This document shows positions 8,399 to 17,193 of a DNA stretch of 64,000 bases, piece by piece. This DNA is from Planctomycetota bacterium. GTDB lineage: Bacteria > Planctomycetota > PLA2 > JAEUHO01. Location of the stretch: NCBI GenBank assembly GCA_020631815.1, contig JACKGW010000007.1, forward strand, positions 1 through 64,000, in the 5' to 3' direction. Under the pieces are notes generated by a model. It had not been told where the DNA came from, made no database searches, and saw nothing but the letters and a program-made list of their open reading frames with translations. Numbering within the stretch: the first letter of the stretch is position 1; each line of letters starts with the position of its first letter. The translations under genes and the position numbers were made by a program.

Positions 8399-9031
8399 TT
8401 GCGCGCGCTCGCCCCGGCGGGCGCGATGCTGCTCGTGCGTCTCGCGGGTGCCGACGGAGCGCAGGGCCTCTTCCAAGCGCTCGCAGCAAGCTTGCTCGTG
8501 GCGTCGGCGTTGGTGGCCTGGACCGCCGCCCGGCCCACGCGACGTGCGGTCGCTGCTGACGCTGCCGGGTTGGCGTCGATCGTCCTCGTGGGGCTGCTCG
8601 TGGGGGCGCAAGGCGCTGTCGGTCTCGGCGTGCTCGTCGCCGGGGTTGCGCTTCTTGCCGCGGGCGTCGCAGCGCTCGCCCGTGGCGTGCGCGTTCCCTG
8701 GGCCGCCGCCGGGGGCGTCGGGCTGCTGGCCGTGGTGGCCGCCTCCACCGGGTTGCTGTGGGCCGATGCGCTGGCTGACCGCGTGTCGCCCGAGACGCGC
8801 GGCCTGACGCGGCTCGAGGTCGTGGACCACGACCCGCTGCTCGCGCTGGCCTACGGCACGGCCGGCCACGATCGGCTGCACGAGCGCGAGATCTACGGTC
8901 GCGTCCCGCTGGCATCGTCCACCGTCAAGCTGTCCACACCCATGGCCACGGGACTCCGCTTGGCGCGCATCGGAGGGGCGGCGCTCGTGCTCGCCGTGAT
9001 GGTGCTGTTCTTCCGGCGACGTCGGGCATGA
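8399..9031 (+). CDS. Multi-pass membrane protein of unknown function
   Basis: About 210 residues. The start is uncertain: TTG 8399, ATG 8426 and CTG 8372 are all in frame and none has a clear ribosome-binding site. Four to five Ala/Leu/Val-rich membrane helices are followed by an extracytoplasmic stretch (about 130-185, with LEVVDHDPLLALAYG and HDRLHEREIYGR). A final C-terminal helix ends in a positive FFRRRRA tail. I do not recognise a family. Its stop overlaps the next start (ATGA), so it is coupled to the E1-TusA gene. Confidence 0.6.
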   Translation: MRALAPAGAMLLVRLAGADGAQGLFQALAASLLVASALVAWTAARPTRRAVAADAAGLASIVLVGLLVGAQGAVGLGVLVAGVALLAAGVAALARGVRVPWAAAGGVGLLAVVAASTGLLWADALADRVSPETRGLTRLEVVDHDPLLALAYGTAGHDRLHEREIYGRVPLASSTVKLSTPMATGLRLARIGGAALVLAVMVLFFRRRRA

Positions 9032-10437
9032 GTCGCGACGTGCACGTGCTCGTGATCGGCGCGGGGGGACTCGGCTGCCCGGCGGGGCTCGCCCTGGCCG
9101 CCGAAGGCGTGCGACGCGTGACGTTCATCGACCCCGACGTGGTCGAGCCGTCGAACCTGCCGCGTCAGGTGCTGTTCGAGCCCGAAGACGTCGGCCGCCC
9201 GAAGGCGCATGCTGCCGCGGCGCGGCTCGCCAGCATCGCCGACATCCAGGTCGAGGGCGTTCACGACCGCTTCGACGAGCAACGGCTGGCCCGCCTGGGC
9301 TTGGCGGCGGACGTCTGGATCGACGCCACGGACGGGGCGTGGGTGAAGGACTGGGTCTCCCGGGCCGCCGTGTACGCGCGGCGCCCCCTGGCCCACGCGG
9401 CGGGCCTGCGTTCGGAGGGCCGGCGCCTCGCCGTGCCGGCGGGCGGGCGGCCGTGTCTGGCGTGCCTGTTCGGTCGCCTCGACGGCGACGGAGGCAGCTG
9501 CGCGGACCTCGGCGTGTGGAACGGCGTGGTCGGCGTCACGGGTGCACTGGCCGCGGCGCTGGCCGTGCGTCTGGCCGAGGGCGAGGTCCCGCGACCCACG
9601 TACGACGTGCTCGACTTCGCCAGCTCGCGCGCCTTCGCGCTCGGCGCCAGCCCGGACCCGCACTGTCCGGTCTGCTCGGGCGAGGCCGTGCCGCCCGGCG
9701 AGCTCGCCGGGGGGCCTACGTGTGCCGTGGGTGAGCCAAGCAGCGCCGACCCCGCACCCCCCTTGGCCGTGGCCACCACGCTCGATCTCGTCACCACGCG
9801 CTGCCCGCTCAACCTGCTGCGTGCGCGCGAGGCGCTGGATGCCGCCGCTCCCGGCTCGCGGGTGCGCATCCGGCTCGGTGCCGAAGGGGCCGCGACGGTC
9901 CCGGACGGCGTTCGTGCGGCCGGCCATCTCGTCGTCGCCGCCGTGGCGATGGAAGACGGCCTCGACCTCGTCGTGGAGGTCGTGGGCACGGGCGCATCGA
10001 TCGCCATCGAGGACACGCTCGACCTCGAGCGTTACGCGCGACAGGTCGTGCTCCCCGAGGTGGGCCTGGCGGGACAGCGCCGCTTGCTCTCCGCGGAGGT
10101 CGTGGTCGAGGGCCTCGGCCTCACGGCCCGCGTTGCCGCGCGCTACCTCGCGGCAGCCGGCGTGCGCGTGCTGCGTCGATCCGGCACGCAGGGCGTGGTC
10201 GCCGTGCTTGGCGCGGGCACGCGCATGGCGCCGATCGCCCGCGACGGCTCGCTGGTGGTGGGTGAGGTCGGCGCGGGCAGCGCGTCGGTACCGTCGTGCA
10301 GCGGCGCCACGGCCGTCGCCCTCGGAGCGTTGCTCGCCGACGCGGTCGAGCGGCGCATCGTGCAGCCGGACGTCGAGCGCGGCGCCAGCCTCGACCTGGG
10401 CGGCGTCGTCGGTCAGAAGCGGTTCAGCTGCTCGTAG
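9028..10437 (+). CDS. Fusion of ThiF/MoeB-type E1, TusA-like domain and degenerate second E1 domain
   Basis: 469 residues. Residues 1-225 form a full E1-like adenylating domain: nucleotide loop GAGGLG (11-16), NLPRQ (43-47), zinc cysteines CLAC (143/146) and CPVC (213/216), and a catalytic-type Cys in SCADLGV (158), matching CAEAGVLG of MoeB. Residues 250-320 resemble the sulfur carrier TusA, with LDLVTTRCPLNLLRAREAL (the CP pair at 259-260). Residues 332-455 restart as an E1 (LERYARQVVLPEVGLAGQ), but the ATP loop has decayed to EGLGLTAR and the middle is missing. The whole suggests sulfur transfer or protein activation. No ThiS/MoaD-like partner is visible nearby. It overlaps the gene to its right by 25 bp, tail to tail. 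Confidence 0.85.
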   Translation: MSRDVHVLVIGAGGLGCPAGLALAAEGVRRVTFIDPDVVEPSNLPRQVLFEPEDVGRPKAHAAAARLASIADIQVEGVHDRFDEQRLARLGLAADVWIDATDGAWVKDWVSRAAVYARRPLAHAAGLRSEGRRLAVPAGGRPCLACLFGRLDGDGGSCADLGVWNGVVGVTGALAAALAVRLAEGEVPRPTYDVLDFASSRAFALGASPDPHCPVCSGEAVPPGELAGGPTCAVGEPSSADPAPPLAVATTLDLVTTRCPLNLLRAREALDAAAPGSRVRIRLGAEGAATVPDGVRAAGHLVVAAVAMEDGLDLVVEVVGTGASIAIEDTLDLERYARQVVLPEVGLAGQRRLLSAEVVVEGLGLTARVAARYLAAAGVRVLRRSGTQGVVAVLGAGTRMAPIARDGSLVVGEVGAGSASVPSCSGATAVALGALLADAVERRIVQPDVERGASLDLGGVVGQKRFSCS

Positions 10438-11309
10438 ATGTTGGCGTAGTAGCCCAGCACACGCACGGCGATCACGCCGCCGATCAGCAGGATGGCGATG
10501 ATCGGGACCAGCGACTGGAAGCGCGAGCGCCACGACTGCGCGTCGTCCAGGAACCGCGCTGCACCGTGGCGACAGGCCGCGGCGAGATCACCCGCGTGCT
10601 CCCCGCTCACGAGCTCATGGCGGATCGACGGCGGCGTTGCGCTCCACGCCGTGGCAAGCGGACGACCGGCCACGACGTGGGCCGCTCCCAGCCGCAGGTC
10701 ACTGGCCACGCGTCCCCCCGCGCCGGCCTCGGCGGCCAGCTGCGCGGCGCGGTCCAGGGGCAGGCCCGCGTCGTGGGCATCCGCCAGGGCCAGCAGCGCG
10801 GCTTGGTCCGCGTCCAGGACGCGGCCCGCGTTCCACCAGTGGAGCTGGGGTGCCGCACCCGGCGACGACGACCGGCCCGGACCGAGGACGCCGCGCACGA
10901 AGGCCACGAGCAGCCACACGGGCACCACGAGCAGCGCCGACCAGCGCAAGCCGGCCCACGGATGCCCCGCGAGGATGTCCGGCACGGCGATCAGCACGGC
11001 GCCTACGTGCGCGAGCACCAGCGGATAGGCGAGCGTGGAGAGGCTCGACGCGCGGGAGCGGGCCAGCGCCTCGTGCCGGAAGGCCAGGCGCTCCAGCGTG
11101 GGCTCGAGCTGCCCGGTGGCCTCGCCCGCCTCCAGCAGCGCACGGTCGAGCGGCGAGACGTCGCCCAAGAGCATGTGGACGGGCGCGCCCAGGCGGGCGC
11201 GCGCGGAGGCCTCGGGGCCCAGCACGTCGTCGACGGCCGTCGGCCAGGGCACGCCTGCACGGTGGAGCGCCGCGAGGCGGCGGTAGCGAGTGGCCATGTC
11301 GCGGCCCAT
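10413..11309 (-). CDS. GspF/PilC-like inner-membrane protein (T2SSF domains)
   Basis: 298 residues. It has two type II secretion F-type domains, about 10-120 and 175-290. Each has the helical pattern with a GEATGQLEPTLERLA-like motif; the second reads GEHAGDLAAACRHGA. Hydrophobic segments lie around 95-145 and at the C-terminus (265-290). The roughly 60-residue N-terminal tail of classical GspF is missing. It stands alone, 34 kb from the other pilus genes. It could serve the same pilus/secretion machine, but this is inference. The 3' end overlaps the E1 fusion gene by 25 bp. The start at 11309 is six bases from a TAGAGT box; ATG 11297 is an alternative. Confidence 0.82.
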   Translation of the reverse strand: MGRDMATRYRRLAALHRAGVPWPTAVDDVLGPEASARARLGAPVHMLLGDVSPLDRALLEAGEATGQLEPTLERLAFRHEALARSRASSLSTLAYPLVLAHVGAVLIAVPDILAGHPWAGLRWSALLVVPVWLLVAFVRGVLGPGRSSSPGAAPQLHWWNAGRVLDADQAALLALADAHDAGLPLDRAAQLAAEAGAGGRVASDLRLGAAHVVAGRPLATAWSATPPSIRHELVSGEHAGDLAAACRHGAARFLDDAQSWRSRFQSLVPIIAILLIGGVIAVRVLGYYANIYEQLNRF

Positions 11310-11315
11310 GCGCCC

Positions 11316-11321
11316 ACTCTA
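11316..11321 (-). promoter_or_regulatory. -10 box six bases before the GspF-like start (leaderless type)
   Basis: On the minus strand TAGAGT is followed by six bases and then ATG at 11309. The box cannot act as a ribosome-binding site, so a leaderless transcript is the simplest reading. Confidence 0.45.
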
Positions 11322-11354
11322 CGGGGCAGCCGACCGTGTCGCCCGTGTGGCGGG

Positions 11355-11360
11355 TAGGAT
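11355..11360 (+). promoter_or_regulatory. TAGGAT -10-like box upstream of the zinc-ribbon gene
   Basis: TAGGAT lies 32 bases before the ATG at 11393, which has its own GAGGTG ribosome-binding site. This supports TAGGAT as a -10 element rather than a Shine-Dalgarno sequence. No clear -35 is seen. Confidence 0.4.
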
Positions 11361-11392
11361 GCGCCCCCCGACCCCGTCGTAGCGAGGTGCCC

Positions 11393-12526
11393 ATGTCCCA
11401 GGTCGTCCAGTGTCCGTCGTGCGAGAAGCGGTTCCGTCTGCCGCCCAACCCGCCGGCGACGTTCACGTGCACCGGTTGCGGCACGGTCATGGACCTCTCC
11501 GACTTCGGCGGCCGCAGCGCGCCGGCGGCGCCCGCCGCCCCCGCGGCGCCCTCCCGTCGCGGCGCCTCGCGCGGGCGCTCTTCGTCGCGTTCGGCCGCGC
11601 CGTCGCGCTCGGCGGCACCGTCTCGCTCGCGGGGCCGCTCGCGCCGTGATGACTACGACGACGATGACTACGACGACGGGGGTCGTCGCGGTCGCCACGC
11701 TCGCAAGCAAGGGCCGCCGACGGGCATCATCCTGCTGATCGTCGCCCTCGTGGTGGGCGCCGTCGTGGCCGTCATCGCGCTCAACAGCAAGAAGGACGAC
11801 GACAAGCCGAGCGACACCACGCAGGTCGCCTCGGGCGGCGGGTCCACGGGCACCACCGTCACGCCGCTGCCGGGCGGTCCCACGCCGGGTCCGCTGCCGA
11901 CCACGCCGTTGCCCACCGGCACCGGTGGCGCCGCGCCGGCCCCGACAGGCACCACGCCTGCCGTGCCCCCGCCCAATGTCACGCCCCCTGACACCACGTC
12001 CGGCGGCACGTCGCGCAAGCCCCGGCTCAACGCCAACCGCGTCGAGCTGCAGGTGTTCGACTGGCCGGAAGAGGTCGACGCCGCCGTCCGCGCCGAGGCC
12101 GAGACCCACATCGAGGGCATTCGCCGCGGTGGGCGTGACGGCAACGTGGCCCAGGACTGGTTCGTCAAGCAGGGCCGGCCCGTCGCCGTTCGCTTGGTCA
12201 ACGAGTTCAAGAAGCTGGCCGACGACTCCAACAACTTCGAGGACGGACCGCGCAACAACGAGACGCGCTCCATCGCCGCGGCCATCGACACCACGCTGCG
12301 CAAGATCGACGGCTGGATGGAGCGGCGCTTCGACATGGAAGACCCGCTGCGTCACAACAGCCCGCAGAGCCGGGTGATGGGCGTGGCCAAGCGGTGGACG
12401 CTCTGGTGGCAGGAGGGGTACTGGAAGAACGACCCCCTCGAGCCCTGGGACGCCTTCCACGACGGCCAGGCCCGCGAGCAGGCCGAGCGCGACGCTGCCG
12501 CGGACGCGGCCGCCGCCGAACGCTGA
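11393..12526 (+). CDS. Zinc-ribbon, single-TM, low-complexity protein
   Basis: 377 residues from the ATG at 11393, after GAGGTG. An N-terminal zinc ribbon (CPSC...CTGC, residues 7-29) is followed by an Ala/Ser/Arg-rich stretch with an Asp-rich patch. One membrane helix follows (ending VVAVIALNSKK, near 125), then a Pro/Thr/Gly-rich linker. The C-terminal globular region (215-365) has several Trp and NNFEDGPRNNETR. The zinc ribbon should be cytoplasmic and the rest outside. This layout is common in planctomycetes; its function is unknown. Confidence 0.75.
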   Translation: MSQVVQCPSCEKRFRLPPNPPATFTCTGCGTVMDLSDFGGRSAPAAPAAPAAPSRRGASRGRSSSRSAAPSRSAAPSRSRGRSRRDDYDDDDYDDGGRRGRHARKQGPPTGIILLIVALVVGAVVAVIALNSKKDDDKPSDTTQVASGGGSTGTTVTPLPGGPTPGPLPTTPLPTGTGGAAPAPTGTTPAVPPPNVTPPDTTSGGTSRKPRLNANRVELQVFDWPEEVDAAVRAEAETHIEGIRRGGRDGNVAQDWFVKQGRPVAVRLVNEFKKLADDSNNFEDGPRNNETRSIAAAIDTTLRKIDGWMERRFDMEDPLRHNSPQSRVMGVAKRWTLWWQEGYWKNDPLEPWDAFHDGQAREQAERDAAADAAAAER

Positions 12527-12539
12527 GCCGATCTCGGCC

Positions 12540-14654
12540 ATGCGCTCCGGCGCCGACGACCCGTCCGCCGGATCGGCGGCCGCGCGGCGCGGCGGCGAGC
12601 GGCCGCCGCCCGGAACGCCGGCCGGGTTCCAGCTGACGACGCGCTTCGTCCCTTCGGGGGACCAGCAAGCCGCCATCGAGGGCATCGTGGGTGCGGACCG
12701 CGACGGCGTCCGACGCCAAGTGCTCCTGGGCGTCACGGGCTCGGGCAAGACGTTCACCGTCGCCAACGTCGTGGCCCAGCTGGACCGACCCGCGCTGCTG
12801 CTGGCCCCCAACAAGACGCTCGCCGCGCAGCTGTTCGACGAGATGCGCGAGCTGTTCCCGCACAACGCCGTCGAGTACTTCGTCAGCTTCTACGACTACT
12901 ACCAGCCCGAGGCCTATCTCCCGACGCGCGACGTCTACATCGAGAAGGACGCCAGCATCAACGACCGCATCGATCGCATGCGGCACGCGGCCACCAAGAG
13001 CGCGCTCACGCGGCGTGACGTCCTCATCGTGGCCAGCGTCAGCTGTATCTACGGCCTCGGCTCGCCCGACGCCTACCGCGACTACCACGTGTGGGTCGAG
13101 GAAGGGGACCGCATCGACCGCGACGTGTTCCTGCGGCGGCTGGTGCGCATCCGCTACGAGCGCAATGACATGGAACCGGGCCGCGGGCGCTTCCGCGTAC
13201 GGGGCGACGTCGTGGAGGTCGGTCCGGCGGATGCCGACGACCGCGTGCTGCGCATCGAGTGGTTCGGCGACGAGGTCGAGCGCATCGAGGAGGTCGACCT
13301 CGTCACGGGCGAGGTCCTGGGACGGCGACCCGCGGCGTCCTTCTTCCCCTCGAGCCACTACATGAACAGCGAGGAGGCGCTCCAGTCGGCGATCGAGGGC
13401 ATCCGGATCGAGCTCGACAAGCGCCTGGTCGAGCTCCGGCGCGCCGAGAAGATCGTGGAGGCCGATCGCTTGGCGCGTCGCGTGCGCTACGACCTCGAGC
13501 TGCTGCGCGAGACGGGCTTCTGCCCGGGTATCGAGAACTACTCGCGGCACCTGGACGGGCGTCGGCCGGGCGAAGCGCCCGCCACGCTGCTCGACTACCT
13601 CCCGGAGGACTTCCTGCTCGTCGTGGACGAGAGCCACGTCGCCGTGCCGCAGATCGGCGGGATGTACGCGGGCGACCGCCGGCGCAAGCTGAACCTCGTG
13701 GAGTACGGCTTCCGCTTGCCGTCGGCGCTCGACAACCGACCGCTGACCGGCGAGGAGTTCTGGGAGCGCGTCGACCGCACGCTGTTCGTCAGCGCCACAC
13801 CCGGAGCGTGGGAGAAGCTGCAGGCCGGCACCCACATCGTGGAGCAGGTGATCCGACCGACAGGCCTGGTCGACCCGCCCGTCGAGGTCCGCCCTGCGCG
13901 CGGCCAGGTGGACGACCTGCTCGAAGAGGTGCGCAAGCGCGTGGCCATCGACGAGCGCATCCTCGTCACCACGCTGACCAAGCGCATGGCCGAGGATCTC
14001 ACGGAGCACCTCACCGAGATCGGCGTGAAGGCGCGCTACATGCACAGCGACATCAGCACGCTGGAGCGGGCCGAGATCCTGAAGGACCTGCGCCTGGGCC
14101 TGTTCGACGTGCTCGTGGGCATCAACCTGCTGCGCGAAGGCCTGGACCTGCCCGAGGTCACGCTCGTGGCCGTGCTCGATGCCGACAAGGAGGGCTTCCT
14201 GCGCAGCGAAACGAGCCTGGTGCAGGTGTCCGGTCGCGCCGCGCGCAACGTGAAGGGGCGCGTGCTCTTCTACGCGGACACCGTCACGGACTCCATGCGC
14301 CGTGCGCTGTCCGAGATGGAGCGCCGCCGCACCCGCCAGACCGCGTGGAACGAGGAGCACGGCGTCACGCCGACCTCGGCCCGCCGCGCCGTGCGCGACA
14401 CGGTGGGGGAGGTCTACGCCGACCGCGACTACGTGGACCTGGCCGAGAACGAGGGCCAAGCCATGCCCCGCGGCTCCAAGGCCCTGGCCGAGGAGCGCGC
14501 ACGCCTGGAAGGCGAGATGCGCCAGGCCGCGGCGGAGCTTCGCTTCGAGGACGCCGCCAAGCTGCGCGACCAGCTGCGTCGCGCCGAGCGGTTGCTCCTG
14601 CTCAGGGGTTCTGGCGAGGAGGGCGCTGACGCACCGGCGGGCGAGGACGCCTAG
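12540..14654 (+). CDS. uvrB: Excinuclease ABC subunit UvrB
   Basis: 704 residues. The helicase-like damage-verification subunit of nucleotide excision repair. It has Walker A GVTGSGKT (64-71), the beta-hairpin region YYQPEAYLP (about 119-128), the DESH box (about 364), helicase motif VQVSGRAARN and a C-terminal UVR motif for binding UvrC. Residues 1-28 are a Gly/Pro/Arg-rich extension before the usual FQLTTRFVPSGDQ start. No later in-frame start leaves the family N-terminus intact, so 12540 is kept. uvrC follows five bases after the stop. Confidence 0.97.
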   Translation: MRSGADDPSAGSAAARRGGERPPPGTPAGFQLTTRFVPSGDQQAAIEGIVGADRDGVRRQVLLGVTGSGKTFTVANVVAQLDRPALLLAPNKTLAAQLFDEMRELFPHNAVEYFVSFYDYYQPEAYLPTRDVYIEKDASINDRIDRMRHAATKSALTRRDVLIVASVSCIYGLGSPDAYRDYHVWVEEGDRIDRDVFLRRLVRIRYERNDMEPGRGRFRVRGDVVEVGPADADDRVLRIEWFGDEVERIEEVDLVTGEVLGRRPAASFFPSSHYMNSEEALQSAIEGIRIELDKRLVELRRAEKIVEADRLARRVRYDLELLRETGFCPGIENYSRHLDGRRPGEAPATLLDYLPEDFLLVVDESHVAVPQIGGMYAGDRRRKLNLVEYGFRLPSALDNRPLTGEEFWERVDRTLFVSATPGAWEKLQAGTHIVEQVIRPTGLVDPPVEVRPARGQVDDLLEEVRKRVAIDERILVTTLTKRMAEDLTEHLTEIGVKARYMHSDISTLERAEILKDLRLGLFDVLVGINLLREGLDLPEVTLVAVLDADKEGFLRSETSLVQVSGRAARNVKGRVLFYADTVTDSMRRALSEMERRRTRQTAWNEEHGVTPTSARRAVRDTVGEVYADRDYVDLAENEGQAMPRGSKALAEERARLEGEMRQAAAELRFEDAAKLRDQLRRAERLLLLRGSGEEGADAPAGEDA

Positions 14655-14659
14655 GGCCC

Positions 14660-16498
14660 GTGGCCGCCGCACCTGCACCGTCCGACGAGCTCAAGCGCCG
14701 CGTCGCCCAGCTTCCGACGGGGCCCGGTGTCTATCGCTGGCTCGACGTCCACGGTCGCGTGCTCTACGTCGGGAAGGCGGCCAACCTGCGCAGCCGTGTA
14801 CGTGGCTACCTCGGTGTCGGTGACGGTCGGCATCTGGTGCGGCTGCTGATGCGTCGCGCCGTCGACGTGTCCGTCGTGCCCACGGCAACCCCCGAAGAGG
14901 CGCTGCTTCTCGAGAACACGCTGATCAAGCAGGAGAAGCCGCCCTACAACCTGCGGCTCAAGGACGACAAGGCGTACCTCTTGGTGCGCGTGGATCGTCG
15001 CCATGCCTTCCCTCGCCTGACGTTGGTGCGCAAGGTCAAGCGCGACAAGGCGCTCTACCTGGGCCCCTTCGCCAGCGCCAAGTCGGTCCGCCGCACGCTG
15101 CGGTTCTTGCGCACGCTGTTTCCGCTGCGCACGTGCAGCGACCGCGAGCTGGAGGAACGCACGCGCCCCTGCCTCTACCACCAGATCGGGCGCTGCGCGG
15201 CGCCGTGCGTGGACCTGATCGACGAGCCGGCCTACAAGGCGCTCGTCGACGGGACGGTTGCCGTGCTGCGTGGGCGCGACGACGGGCTGCTCGACGAGCT
15301 GCGCCGCGAGATGCATGCTGCGGCGGAGCGCCTCGAGTTCGAGAAGGCAGCGGTGCTGCGCGATCGCGCCGACGCCCTGGAAGGTGCGCTCGCGCGCCAA
15401 GAGGTCGTGAGCCCCGACGGCAAGGACCGCGACGTGGTCGCCGTGGCCGCGGCCGGCGGGGTCACGATGATCGCCATCGTCTACGTGCGCGATGGCCACG
15501 TGGTGGCGACGCGGGCTTGGCCCGAGCGCACGACGCTTGCGCGGCGCGACGTGTTGGGGGCCTTCCTCGGCCAGTTCTACGCAGGGGGCAAGGTCGTCCC
15601 GGCCGAGATCCTCGTGGAAGAGCTGCCCGACGACGTCGAGGGCCTGGGCGAGCTTCTCGCAGAGTGGCGGGGGCGACCTGTGAACATCGCCGTGCCCCGT
15701 CGCGGGACGGGTCACGAGCTGCTCGATCTGGCCAAGCGTCATGCGCAGCAGGCGCTGGAAGAGCACGGCGAGAAGGCCCGCGCCGCGCGCGGTGCGCTCC
15801 AGCGCCTGGCCGAGGTCCTCGAGCTGACTGGCCCGCCCGAGCGCATCGAGGGCTACGACCTGTCGCACCTGCGAGGGACCGATCCCGTGGCCGGGATGTC
15901 GGTGCTGGTGGGGGGCGTAGCCGATAGCGCGGCCTACCGCCACTTCGCGATCCGCGAGGCCGCGGGCGGCGACGACTACGCCGGCATGCGCGAAGTCGTG
16001 CGGCGTCGCTTCGCAGCGGGCGAGCACCTGGGTGCGCTCCCGGACCTGCTGCTGATCGACGGCGGACGCGGCCAGCTCGAGGCTGCCGCCGCGGCCTTCG
16101 GCGAGCTGGGCCTCGCCGTGCCGCCGATGGTGGGGTTGGCCAAAGCCCGGACCCGAGGCGGCGAGCGCAGCGACGAGCGCATCGTGCGCCTCGGCCACGA
16201 AGATCCCCTGGTGCTCGCACCGGATGACCCCGCACTGCGCCTGCTCGTGCGCGTGCGTGACGAAGCGCACCGCTTCGCCGGTCGCTACCAGCGCACGCGT
16301 CGCGGCAAGACGCTCTCCACGAGTGCGCTCGACGGCATCCCCGGCGTGGGCCCGGCGCGGCGTCGACGCCTGCTCGCCCACTTCGGTAGCGTGGAGGCCA
16401 TCCGCAACGCGCCGTTCGAAGACGTCGCGGCGCTCCCGGGCATCGGCGAGCACGTGGCGCGCAGGATTCGCGAGCGGCTGGAGGAAGGGAGCGCCTAG
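14660..16498 (+). CDS. uvrC: Excinuclease ABC subunit UvrC
   Basis: 612 residues with a GTG start. It makes both incisions during nucleotide excision repair. An N-terminal GIY-YIG nuclease reads GVYRWLDVHGRVLYVGKA (23-40). It is followed by a Cys cluster and a UVR helix (about 205-240), an RNase H-like 5'-incision domain containing IEGYDLSHLRG, and C-terminal helix-hairpin-helix motifs (GIPGVGPARRR and LPGIGEHVARR). It lies five bases after uvrB, so cotranscription is likely. Its last four bases overlap the convergent transaldolase gene. Confidence 0.97.
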   Translation: MAAAPAPSDELKRRVAQLPTGPGVYRWLDVHGRVLYVGKAANLRSRVRGYLGVGDGRHLVRLLMRRAVDVSVVPTATPEEALLLENTLIKQEKPPYNLRLKDDKAYLLVRVDRRHAFPRLTLVRKVKRDKALYLGPFASAKSVRRTLRFLRTLFPLRTCSDRELEERTRPCLYHQIGRCAAPCVDLIDEPAYKALVDGTVAVLRGRDDGLLDELRREMHAAAERLEFEKAAVLRDRADALEGALARQEVVSPDGKDRDVVAVAAAGGVTMIAIVYVRDGHVVATRAWPERTTLARRDVLGAFLGQFYAGGKVVPAEILVEELPDDVEGLGELLAEWRGRPVNIAVPRRGTGHELLDLAKRHAQQALEEHGEKARAARGALQRLAEVLELTGPPERIEGYDLSHLRGTDPVAGMSVLVGGVADSAAYRHFAIREAAGGDDYAGMREVVRRRFAAGEHLGALPDLLLIDGGRGQLEAAAAAFGELGLAVPPMVGLAKARTRGGERSDERIVRLGHEDPLVLAPDDPALRLLVRVRDEAHRFAGRYQRTRRGKTLSTSALDGIPGVGPARRRRLLAHFGSVEAIRNAPFEDVAALPGIGEHVARRIRERLEEGSA

Positions 16499-17160
16499 GC
16501 CGGCTGCGGCGCCGCCGTGCGTGCCTTCTTCCAGTCCTCGAGGAACGCGGCCAAGCCCTTGTCCGTGAGGTCGTGCGTGACCATCTGGTCCAGCAGCTTG
16601 GGCGGCACGGTCGAAATGTCGGCGCCGAGCAGCATGGCCTGACGCACGTGGTCGGCGTGGCGCGTGCTGGCCACGAGCACCTGAGTCGTGATGCGCGGGT
16701 AGGCACGGAACGTGGTGACGATGTCCTCGATCAGCGCCATGCCGCGCTCGCCGCGGTCGTCGAGGCGTCCGATGAAGGGACTCACCATCGTGGCGCCGGC
16801 CTTGGCCGCGAGCAGCGCCTGCGTCGGCGAGAAGCACAGCGTGACGTTGGTGCGGATGCCGCGGGCCGAGAGCGCCTTCGTGGCCTTCAGCCCCTCGGGG
16901 ATCAGCGGCACCTTGACCACGACGTTGGGGTGGATGCCAGCAAGCCGCTCGCCTTCGTCGACCATGCCCTCGGCCTCGAGCGCCGTGACCTCGGCGCTGA
17001 TCGGGCCGTCGACGATGGAGCAGATCTCCTCGATCACCTCCTCGAACACGCGCCCCGAGCGCGCGATGAGGGACGGGTTCGTGGTGACGCCGTCGATCAC
17101 GCCCCACGAGGCGTAGCGGCGGATGGCATCGACGTCGGCGGTATCGAGGAAGAGCTGCAT
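16495..17160 (-). CDS. Transaldolase / fructose-6-phosphate aldolase-like protein
   Basis: 221 residues, the short TalC/FSA-type class I aldolase. It opens MQLFLDTAD, has TTNPSLI (26-32) and the Schiff-base Lys in VVVKVPL (Lys83), followed by NVTLCFSPTQALLAAKAGA and VSPFIGR. Sequence alone does not separate transaldolase activity in the pentose phosphate pathway from fructose-6-phosphate aldolase. The start is six bases after TACGCT and lacks a ribosome-binding site. The Xer gene lies 33 bp upstream on the same strand. Confidence 0.93.
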   Translation of the reverse strand: MQLFLDTADVDAIRRYASWGVIDGVTTNPSLIARSGRVFEEVIEEICSIVDGPISAEVTALEAEGMVDEGERLAGIHPNVVVKVPLIPEGLKATKALSARGIRTNVTLCFSPTQALLAAKAGATMVSPFIGRLDDRGERGMALIEDIVTTFRAYPRITTQVLVASTRHADHVRQAMLLGADISTVPPKLLDQMVTHDLTDKGLAAFLEDWKKARTAAPQPA

Positions 17161-17166
17161 GCCGGG

Positions 17167-17172
17167 AGCGTA
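17167..17172 (-). promoter_or_regulatory. -10 box six bases before the transaldolase start (leaderless type)
   Basis: On the minus strand TACGCT is followed by six bases and then ATG at 17160. There is no purine-rich ribosome-binding site between them. Confidence 0.45.
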
Positions 17173-17193
17173 CGCCCGGCGACCCCCGCCCGC

